This document shows, piece after piece, positions 57,989-64,000 of a stretch of DNA of 64,000 nucleotides. Numbering within the stretch: the stretch's first letter is position 1; every line of letters starts with the position of its first letter. The stretch spans positions 1 to 64,000 of the forward strand of contig NZ_JAGMUJ010000102.1 of the NCBI RefSeq assembly GCF_019049255.1, in the 5' to 3' direction. The stretch is from Streptomyces sp. AC558_RSS880. GTDB taxonomy: Bacteria; Actinomycetota; Actinomycetes; Streptomycetales; Streptomycetaceae. The notes under the pieces are model-generated. The model saw only the letters and a program-made list of their open reading frames with translations, had not been told where the DNA came from and made no database searches. The translations under genes were made by a program, and so were the position numbers.

Positions 57989-59326
57989 CTATCCGAGGTA
58001 GGCGAGGCCTGGGTGGACGGCGGTGTAGCCGTCGACGAGACGGCGGGCCACGTTCACGGAGTCCACGAGCGGATGCAGCGCGAACGCCTTGACGGCCGTC
58101 GCGCGGGAACCCGACCGGGCGGCGGCGAGCACCTCGCGCTCGACGGCCTTGACGGCGCAGACCAGACCGGTGGCGTGGCCGGGCAGCGGGTCGACGGAGA
58201 CGGGGTGCGCGCCACTGGCGTCCACCAGGCAGGGGACCTCGATGACGGCGTCCGCGTCCAGGGGGGACAGGGTGCCGCGGTTGCGGACGTTGAGGATCAG
58301 GGTGGCGCGTTCGTCGCGGGCGATCGCCCGCATCAGGGCGAGCGCCACGTTCTCGTAGCCGCCGGACAGGTCCTCGGCCTCGCGTTCGCCCGCGCCCGCC
58401 GCCTCCCGGTTCTCGGCCATGTAGGTGGCCTCGCGTTCGGCACGGGTGCGGTTCCACAGGTCCAGGGCGGGGACGCCGGGGTCGGCCACCCCGGCGTAGA
58501 ACCGTGCCTGCTGGTCGTGCAGGAACGCGCCCCGGGTCCGCTCCGCCTCCCGGTAGGCGCGTACGGCCTCACGGTTGAAGTAGTAGTAGTGCAGGTACTC
58601 GTTGGGGATCGCGCCCAGGGACCGCAGCCAGTCGGCGCCGAAGAGCCTGCCCTCCTCGAAGGAGCCGAGCAGGACGGGGTCGGCGAGCAGGCGCGGGAGT
58701 TCGTCGCGGCCGGCGACCCGCAGACCGCGCACCCAGCCGAGGTGGTTGAGGCCGACGTAGTCGATCCACGCCTCCCGCGGCCGCGCGCCGAGCACCCGGG
58801 CGATACGGCGGCCGAGGCCGACCGGTGAGTCGCAGATGCCGATGACGCGGTCGCCCAGGTGACGGGACATGGCCTCGGTGACCAGGCCGGCGGGGTTGGT
58901 GAAGTTGATGACCCAGGCGTCGGGGGCGAGGCGGGCCACCCGCCGGGCGATGTCGACGGCGACGGGCACGGTGCGCAGACCGTAGGCGATGCCGCCCGCG
59001 CCGACCGTCTCCTGGCCGAGCACGCCCTCGGCCAGGGCGACCCGTTCGTCGTTCGCCCTGCCTTCGAGGCCGCCCACGCGGATCGCGGAGAAGACGAACG
59101 CGGCGTCGCGCAGCGCCTCGTCGAGGTCGGTGGTGACGGTCACCCCGGGCGCGTCGGGCACACCGGCGGCCTGCTCGGCCAGCACCCGGGCGATCGCGCG
59201 CAGCCGCCCGGCGTCCACGTCGTGCAGGACGACACGGGTCACCCGGCCCTCGGCGTGGTCCCCGAGCAACGCCCCGTACACCAGCGGCACACGGAATCCC
59301 CCACCGCCCAGAATCGTCAGTTTCAC
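57989..59326 (-). CDS. GH4 6-phospho-beta-glucosidase-type hydrolase
   Basis: A 445-residue NAD+-dependent family 4 glycoside hydrolase. The dinucleotide motif LGGGGFRVP lies at 6-14; the catalytic manganese ligands are in VGICDSPVGLG (Cys near 170) and the GLNHLGW His near 200. These enzymes cleave 6-phosphorylated or free glycosides by an oxidation-elimination mechanism. In S. coelicolor, gene SCO6670 is what I recall as the likely counterpart. ATG 59326. Divergent from the IclR regulator gene, whose target it likely is. Confidence 0.93.
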   Translation of the reverse strand: MKLTILGGGGFRVPLVYGALLGDHAEGRVTRVVLHDVDAGRLRAIARVLAEQAAGVPDAPGVTVTTDLDEALRDAAFVFSAIRVGGLEGRANDERVALAEGVLGQETVGAGGIAYGLRTVPVAVDIARRVARLAPDAWVINFTNPAGLVTEAMSRHLGDRVIGICDSPVGLGRRIARVLGARPREAWIDYVGLNHLGWVRGLRVAGRDELPRLLADPVLLGSFEEGRLFGADWLRSLGAIPNEYLHYYYFNREAVRAYREAERTRGAFLHDQQARFYAGVADPGVPALDLWNRTRAEREATYMAENREAAGAGEREAEDLSGGYENVALALMRAIARDERATLILNVRNRGTLSPLDADAVIEVPCLVDASGAHPVSVDPLPGHATGLVCAVKAVEREVLAAARSGSRATAVKAFALHPLVDSVNVARRLVDGYTAVHPGLAYLG

Positions 59327-59340
59327 ACCCGCACCTTCCC

Positions 59341-59373
59341 GCCACGACGAACCGGGACGACCCTACTCGTGGC
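59341..59373. promoter_or_regulatory. Inverted repeat between GH4 and IclR genes
   Basis: GCCACGA (59341-59347) and TCGTGGC (59367-59373) flank a 19-bp centre in the 100-bp divergent promoter region; candidate IclR operator. Confidence 0.35.
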
Positions 59374-59426
59374 GCGACCGCGCCGGGCACGCTCCGCCGA
59401 CCCGACCCGCTGGAGGACAGCCGGCC

Positions 59427-60197
59427 ATGACCAGCCGCTCCGCGCCCGACCGTCTGCTGTCCGTGCTCGCGGCCTTCGACCACGCGCATCCGGCGCTGAC
59501 GTTGACGGACATCAGCCGCCGGGCCGGGCTCACGCTGACCACCGCGCACCGGCTCGTGGGCGAGCTCGCCCGGTGGGGGGCGCTGGAGCGGGACGCGTCG
59601 GGGGCGTACCACGTCGGGCTGCGGCTGTGGGAGCTGGCCGCGCTCGCCCCGCGCGGGCCGGCGCTGCGGCAGGTCGCGCTGCCGTACCTGGAGGACCTGT
59701 ACGAGGCGACGCACGAGAACGTGCAGTTGGCGGTGCGCGACGGGAGCGAGGTCGTCTACACCGAGTGGCTGTCGGGGCGCTCGGCGGTAGGTGTGCACAT
59801 CCGGGTCGGCGCCCGCTGGCCGCTGCACGCCACCGGGGTCGGTCTCGTCCTGCTCGCGCACAGCGGCTCCGGCTTCCAGGAGGAGTACTGCGCGGGCCCG
59901 CTCGCCTCCTTCACCCCGTACACGATCACCGAACCGGAGCCGCTGCGGCGGGTGCTGGCCGAGGTGCGGCGTTCGGGTGTCGCGGTGAGCGACCGCCAGG
60001 TCACCCCGGACGCGCTGTCGGTGGCGGCGCCCGTGCGCGGCCCCGACGGCACGGTGACCGCCGCGGTGTCGGTCGTCGTCCCCCGCTCCGACGCGCGGAT
60101 CCCCGCCCTGACCCCGGCCCTGCGCCTCGCGGCCCGCGGCATCTCCCGGGCCCTGGGCTGGCAGCCGGCCGCCCCGTCGCACGGCGGGGACACCTGA
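59427..60197 (+). CDS. IclR-family regulator of GH4 gene
   Basis: A 256-residue IclR regulator: winged helix 5-65 (LTLTDISRRAGLTLTTAHRLVGELARWGALE) and effector domain 75-245 (VQLAVRDGSEVVYTEWLS, VGARWPLHATGVGLVLLA). ATG 59427 follows GGAGGACAG. Divergent from GH4, so it probably controls glucoside breakdown. Confidence 0.9.
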   Translation: MTSRSAPDRLLSVLAAFDHAHPALTLTDISRRAGLTLTTAHRLVGELARWGALERDASGAYHVGLRLWELAALAPRGPALRQVALPYLEDLYEATHENVQLAVRDGSEVVYTEWLSGRSAVGVHIRVGARWPLHATGVGLVLLAHSGSGFQEEYCAGPLASFTPYTITEPEPLRRVLAEVRRSGVAVSDRQVTPDALSVAAPVRGPDGTVTAAVSVVVPRSDARIPALTPALRLAARGISRALGWQPAAPSHGGDT

Positions 60198-60444
60198 AGG
60201 GCCGGCTCCCTCCCCGCCCGACGCCCGGCTCTCCGCACACCGCCCGCGGATCACCGGCCCTCTCTTTCCGGTCGGCGCGGCGGGGCGTCTCCCACCTGCC
60301 CGAAGTCGCCGCGAAATCCCTCTCACCGGTGAGGACCGGGCTCCCGGCTCCTCGTGATACTGGTACGGCCCCCGCCCCGAGGAGCCGCTCATGTCCCTCC
60401 GGTCCGCCTTCGCGCCCACGCGGCGGAGCCGCATGTCGACACAG

Positions 60445-60515
60445 CCCCGCGCCCCTTCAGGGGCGCGGGGAACCGCGCGATCAGCCACGACGGACCCGCG
60501 GCCGCCACGCGACCG
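60445..60515. repeat. Streptomyces dispersed intergenic repeat with hairpin
   Basis: CCCCGCGCCCCT-TC-AGGGGCGCGGGG, a perfect 12-bp stem with 2-nt loop, followed by GAACCGCGCGATCAGCCACG and GACGGACCCGCGGCC. I recognise the sequence as a version of a repeat found many times between genes in Streptomyces. It may also end transcription of the IclR gene. Confidence 0.75.
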
Positions 60516-60722
60516 CCCCGGCACCCACCCCCGTCCACGCGTGGTCGAACGGAGCGACGGGCACGACGCCCGGGAACTCCCCGGCGTCGCGCCCGCCCGA
60601 CGTTCACGACTCCCCTTGCACCCATTCGCGTCAATTCGAGACGTGAACTCTCCGCGCCCGCAGGGACTTTCTCGGTTACACCTCTTGACGGCGCAAGCGC
60701 CGCAGAGCACATTGGCGTCACT

Positions 60723-60738
60723 TTGAGAGCGCTCTCAA
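60723..60738. promoter_or_regulatory. LacI-type operator before glucanase gene
   Basis: TTGAGAGCGCTCTCAA is a perfect 16-bp palindrome, one base pair per half from the CebR site TGGGAGCGCTCCCA. It lies just downstream of a promoter-like TTGACG/CACATT pair (60685/60708), so a bound repressor would block initiation. Confidence 0.7.
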
Positions 60739-60804
60739 GCGAGGTTCCGGGCTCTCGAACACACCCCACACCACAGGCGTCCGAACCCGAGAGGGCATCC
60801 CCGC

Positions 60805-62214
60805 ATGAGTGACACCTCCGGCATCCCCCGCACGCTCCGCAGACCCCGCCCGCTGCGGCGGGCGCTCCTCGCCGTCGTCAGCACGCTCGCCCTCGCCGCG
60901 GGCGCGGCCACGGCGGCGAGCCCGTCCGCGAGCGCCTCCGTGCCGCCTCCGCCGTCGGGCTGGACCCAGGTCTTCGCCGACGACTTCGACGGTCCCGCGG
61001 GCAGCGGTGTCAACACCTCCCACTGGCAGTACGCGACCGGCAAGGGCTACCCGGGCGGCCCCGCCAACTGGGGCACCGGTGAGATCGAGACGATGACGTC
61101 CAACCGGGACAACGTCTCCCTCGACGGCAACGGCAACCTGCGCATCACCCCGCGCCGCGACGCCTCCGGCAACTGGACCTCCGGCCGCATCGAGACCAAC
61201 CGCACCGACTTCCAGCCCCCGGCCGGCGGCAAGCTCCGCGTCGAGGGCCGCATCCAGGTGCCGAACGTCACCGGCGCCGCCGCCAAGGGCTACTGGCCGG
61301 CGTTCTGGATGCTGGGCTCCCCCTACCGGGGCAACTACTGGAACTGGCCCGCCGTCGGCGAGCTGGACATCATGGAGAACACGCAGGGCAACAACACCGT
61401 GTTCGCCACGATGCACTGCGGCACCTCACCGGGCGGTCCGTGCAACGAGACCAGCGGCATCGGCGGTTCGACCACCTGCCAGGGCACGACCTGTCAGGCC
61501 GGCTTCCACACGTACCGGATGGAGTGGGACCGCTCGACGAGCGTGGAGGAGATCCGCTTCTCCCTCGACGGCAACACCTTCCACACCGTGCGGGAGAACC
61601 AGGTCGACGCGACGACCTGGACCAACGCGACGAACCACGGCTACTTCATCATCCTGAACGTGGCGATGGGCGGCGGCTTCCCCGACGCCTTCGGCGGCGG
61701 CCCGGACGCGGGCACCCAGCCCGGGCACTCGATGCTCGTCGACTACGTGCAGGTGCTGACCTCCGGTGGCGGCGGCTCCGGCGACCCCGGCACCCCCGGC
61801 AACCGCGACGCCTACGGCACCATCCAGGCCGAGTCCTACGACGGCCAGGGCGGCGCGATGACGGAGAACACCTCCGACTCCGGCGGCGGCCAGAACGTGG
61901 GCGCGCTGGCAGGCGGTGACTGGCTGCAGTTCAAGGGCGTCAACTTCGGCTCGAACCCGGCCCGGCAGTTCTCCGCGCGGGTGGCGAGCGGTGCGGCGTC
62001 CGGCGTCAGCGGGCTGGTCGAGGTGCGCCTGGACAGCCGGAGCAACGCGCCCATCGGCAGCTTCGCCGTGGGCAACACGGGCGGCTGGCAGTCCTGGCGG
62101 ACCGTCCCGGCGAACATCAGCGACGTGACGGGCACCCACGACGTCTACCTGACCTTCACCAGCGGCCAGCCGTCGGACTTCGTGAACGTCAACTGGTTCA
62201 CCTTCGGCCACTGA
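60805..62214 (+). CDS. Secreted GH16 beta-1,3-glucanase with CBM6
   Basis: A 469-residue exoenzyme. The signal peptide covers about 1-45 (Arg-rich start, ALLAVVSTLALAAGAATA core). The GH16 domain (about 52-320) has the catalytic GELDIMEN motif, nucleophile E186 and acid/base E191. A Gly/Ser/Pro linker leads to a family-6 carbohydrate-binding module (about 333-469) with the typical IQAESYDGQGGAMTE and DWLQFKGVNFG. It degrades laminarin, curdlan or fungal cell-wall glucan. ATG 60805. Control by the upstream palindrome is likely. Confidence 0.93.
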   Translation: MSDTSGIPRTLRRPRPLRRALLAVVSTLALAAGAATAASPSASASVPPPPSGWTQVFADDFDGPAGSGVNTSHWQYATGKGYPGGPANWGTGEIETMTSNRDNVSLDGNGNLRITPRRDASGNWTSGRIETNRTDFQPPAGGKLRVEGRIQVPNVTGAAAKGYWPAFWMLGSPYRGNYWNWPAVGELDIMENTQGNNTVFATMHCGTSPGGPCNETSGIGGSTTCQGTTCQAGFHTYRMEWDRSTSVEEIRFSLDGNTFHTVRENQVDATTWTNATNHGYFIILNVAMGGGFPDAFGGGPDAGTQPGHSMLVDYVQVLTSGGGGSGDPGTPGNRDAYGTIQAESYDGQGGAMTENTSDSGGGQNVGALAGGDWLQFKGVNFGSNPARQFSARVASGAASGVSGLVEVRLDSRSNAPIGSFAVGNTGGWQSWRTVPANISDVTGTHDVYLTFTSGQPSDFVNVNWFTFGH

Positions 62215-62257
62215 TCCCACCGTCCCACCCCCCACACCGGCCTTCCCCGGCCGGGGA

Positions 62258-62289
62258 AGAGGGCCCACGCGTGCGCGTGGGCCCTCTTT
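62258..62289 (+). terminator. Strong terminator after glucanase gene
   Basis: A 14-bp perfect stem (62258-62271 with 62274-62287), 2-nt loop, then TTC. An overlapping palindrome CTTCCCCGGCCGGGGAAG lies just upstream at 62241. Confidence 0.85.
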
Positions 62290-62427
62290 CGCACGTCCGG
62301 CCACAGACTGCATGGTCAGGGCGGTTCCACGGTACCCGGCACCGCGCGAGGAGCGGCGGGCCGCCGACACCGAGGACGCCCCGTCGACCCGGAGCGGACC
62401 GACCACCAGAAAGATCATACTTTTAAA

Positions 62428-62477
62428 CTTGAACGCATGACGGCATCGTTGTTGCTTGAACCGAGAACTTCTTGAAG
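62428..62477. promoter_or_regulatory. Three CTTGAAC-type boxes in AT-rich leader
   Basis: CTTGAAC at 62428 and 62455 and CTTGAAG at 62471, in the least GC-rich stretch of the region, about 100-150 bp before the zwf operon. Possible promoter/regulator site. Confidence 0.35.
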
Positions 62478-62579
62478 TGATGCGGCGTGCCACCCGCCCC
62501 GTACGGCGTCACCCCGGCAACGTGGCCGCCGGGGAATCACCGACCGCCCCGCGCGGTTGCCGTGACCGCGAGAAAGAAG

Positions 62580-62840
62580 ATGAGGACTGTGAGTGAAGCA
62601 ACCGCGAGGGTCTTCTCCGGTGAGCGCCGGACATCCGCCGGGGTGAAGGACCCGGCGGACAAGGACACCCTGGACGTGAAGGCACTGGCCGCACCCGGCT
62701 CCGTCCCCACGGCGTCGCCGTACGACGAGGTGGCGCGACGGCGAGGGAACAAGGGCGTCACGACGCCCGGGGACGCCCGGCAGGAGCTGCTCGACGCGGT
62801 GACGAAGTCGCTCGACAGCAAGGGAGTTGACGCGGAATGA
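62580..62840 (+). CDS. Small hypothetical protein coupled to zwf
   Basis: An 86-residue hydrophilic protein with a C-terminal Asp/Lys-rich helix (DARQELLDAVTKSLDSKGV). Its stop overlaps the zwf start (ATGA), so it is translated. No family recognised. ATG 62580 is used; the frame is open to 62487 and GTG 62589 is an alternative start. Confidence 0.6.
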   Translation: MRTVSEATARVFSGERRTSAGVKDPADKDTLDVKALAAPGSVPTASPYDEVARRRGNKGVTTPGDARQELLDAVTKSLDSKGVDAE

Positions 62841-64000
62841 CCGACGAGACGACCGAACCGACGACGGACGCTCCACAGGAGCCGCCCGAGGAGCAGGAGG
62901 AGGTCCTCAGAACGCTCCCCGCGCCCCCGGCCGACTGGGCCAACCCGCTGCGCGACCCCCGGGACCGCCGTCTGCCCCGGGTGGCGGGCCCCTCCGGCCT
63001 GGTCATCTTCGGGGTGACCGGCGACCTGTCCCGCAAGAAGCTGATGCCGGCCGTGTACGACCTCGCCAACCGGGGTCTGCTGCCGCCGGGCTTCTCGCTG
63101 CTCGGGTTCGCCCGCCGGGACTGGGAGGACCAGGACTTCGCGCAGGTCGTGCACGACGCCGTCAAGGAGCACGCGCGCACCCCGTTCCGCGAGGAGGTCT
63201 GGCAGCAGCTCGCCGAGGGCATGCGGTTCGTCCCGGGCGACTTCGACGACGACCACGCGTTCGACCAGCTGCGCAAGGCCGTCGACGAGCTGGACGCCTC
63301 CCGGGGCACCAGCGGCAACTACGCCTTCTACCTCTCCGTACCGCCGAGGTTCTTCCCGAAGGTCGTCCAGCAGCTGAAGAAGCACGGGCTGGCCGACGCC
63401 CCCGAGGGGTCCTGGCGGCGCGCGGTGATCGAGAAGCCGTTCGGACACGACCTGAGGTCGGCGCAGGACCTGAACGCGATCGTGCACGAGGTGTTCGAAC
63501 CGGAGCAGGTCTTCCGGATCGACCACTACCTCGGCAAGGAGACCGTCCAGAACATCCTGGCGCTGCGCTTCGCCAACCAGATGTTCGAACCGATCTGGAA
63601 CCGGTCCTTCGTGGACCACGTGCAGATCACCATGGCCGAGGACATCGGCATCGGCGGCCGCGCGGGGTACTACGACGGCATCGGCGCCGCCCGTGACGTC
63701 ATCCAGAACCACCTCCTGCAGCTGATGGCGCTCACCGCGATGGAGGAACCGGCCTCCTTCGACGCGGCCTCGCTGCTGACCGAGAAACTGAAGGTGTTCC
63801 GGGCCGTGAAGGTCCCGGACGACCTGGGCCGGCACACGGTGCGCGGGCAGTACGAGGGGGCCTGGCAGGGCGGCGCGAAGGTGCGCGGCTATCTGGAGGA
63901 GGAGGGCATCGACCCCTCCTCGAAGACCGACACCTACGCCGCGATCAAGCTGGGCATCGACAACCGCCGCTGGGCGGGCGTCCCCTTCTACCTGCGCACC
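62837..64000 (+). CDS. zwf: Glucose-6-phosphate dehydrogenase, 3' end outside window
   Basis: First 388 residues of a protein usually of about 510. It oxidises glucose 6-phosphate to 6-phosphogluconolactone with NADP+, the first step of the pentose phosphate path. Motifs: IFGVTGDLSRKKLMPAVYDL (about 57-77) for nucleotide binding, EKPFGHDL and the substrate/catalytic RIDHYLGKE. An acidic N-terminal extension of about 45 residues precedes the nucleotide domain. ATG 62837 overlaps the small protein's stop. Confidence 0.97.
   Translation, partial: MTDETTEPTTDAPQEPPEEQEEVLRTLPAPPADWANPLRDPRDRRLPRVAGPSGLVIFGVTGDLSRKKLMPAVYDLANRGLLPPGFSLLGFARRDWEDQDFAQVVHDAVKEHARTPFREEVWQQLAEGMRFVPGDFDDDHAFDQLRKAVDELDASRGTSGNYAFYLSVPPRFFPKVVQQLKKHGLADAPEGSWRRAVIEKPFGHDLRSAQDLNAIVHEVFEPEQVFRIDHYLGKETVQNILALRFANQMFEPIWNRSFVDHVQITMAEDIGIGGRAGYYDGIGAARDVIQNHLLQLMALTAMEEPASFDAASLLTEKLKVFRAVKVPDDLGRHTVRGQYEGAWQGGAKVRGYLEEEGIDPSSKTDTYAAIKLGIDNRRWAGVPFYLRT

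Larger units (their letters stand above)
60198..60804. other. 607-bp intergenic region before GH16 gene
   Basis: Contains the dispersed-repeat hairpin at 60445-60470 with its trailing conserved sequence, a possible promoter (TTGACG at 60685) and the 16-bp palindrome at 60723. A 111-codon frame (60391-60726) crosses the hairpin and is not credible as a gene. Confidence 0.6.
62215..62579. other. 365-bp intergenic region between glucanase and zwf operon
   Basis: Holds a strong terminator (62258-62289) and an AT-rich stretch (62405-62480) with three CTTGAA boxes. No gene supported. Confidence 0.6.

Noticed and set aside
60391..60726. A 111-residue frame upstream of the glucanase
   Set aside because: Crosses a dispersed repeat hairpin and a regulatory palindrome; no ribosome site.

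Overview
The window is about 72% GC, has many GTG starts and GTGA/ATGA stop-start overlaps, and carries a SapB (ram) lanthipeptide locus, Tat and lipoprotein exports, and Sfp-type and GntR/IclR/LacI genes. All of this points to a Streptomyces chromosome close to the S. coelicolor type. From memory, the end segments (phospholipase C, ram cluster, phosphopantetheinyl transferase, GH4 glucosidase, zwf) resemble the SCO66xx region of S. coelicolor. The sulfur and hydroxyproline blocks between them look like accessory insertions. No rRNA, tRNA, CRISPR array, transposase or integrase was seen.

Layout. 1-1393: 3' part of a Tat-exported phospholipase C. 1534-12905: a four-gene leftward operon encoding a DUF4132-like protein, a giant 1,680-residue protein, a fused DUF5682-like/vWA protein and a SWIM zinc-finger protein, with no MoxR ATPase next to it. 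Three 22-bp palindromic repeats lie upstream of it. 13538-20837: the SapB locus (ramR converging on ramC-ramS-ramA-ramB). 21472-28272: a GntR regulator, an AprB-like ferredoxin, a substrate-binding protein with a NosL-like tail, permease, ATPase and an AprA-like flavoprotein ending in HEAT repeats. 28591-35952: a sulfur-related block with two short leader peptides, a winged-helix regulator, a DszC-like monooxygenase, a TauE exporter, an Rrf2 regulator, an orphan sulfonate-type binding protein and a Rieske oxygenase/reductase set. 36958-40284: a second complete nitrate/sulfonate/taurine-type ABC transporter.

40394-40849: an orphan YezG-like immunity gene with low GC. 40974-46890: an alpha-glucoside utilisation cluster (LacI regulator, binding protein, two permeases, GH13 glucosidase). 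46948-52336: a six-gene trans-4-hydroxyproline catabolic operon. 52402-54880: an MmyB-like sensor, an XRE regulator with an ImmA/IrrE-like metallopeptidase, and a small protein. 54916-57816: Sfp-type transferase plus phosphoesterase, divergent from an ATP-grasp enzyme. 57989-60197: GH4 glycosidase with a divergent IclR regulator. 60805-62214: a secreted GH16-CBM6 glucanase under a 16-bp palindrome. 62580-64000: a small protein and the start of zwf.

The most interesting part is the sulfur region (21.4-40.3 kb). Three near-identical palindromes (CCTATC/GATAGG type) sit in front of three of its transcription units, an Rrf2 regulator lies among them, and two units start with cysteine-containing leader peptides followed by hairpins. 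I infer a sulfur-starvation regulon that includes an AprBA-like redox module of unknown substrate in an aerobic actinomycete. The second is the MoxR-less vWA/DUF5682/SWIM/DUF4132 operon with its 22-bp repeat array.
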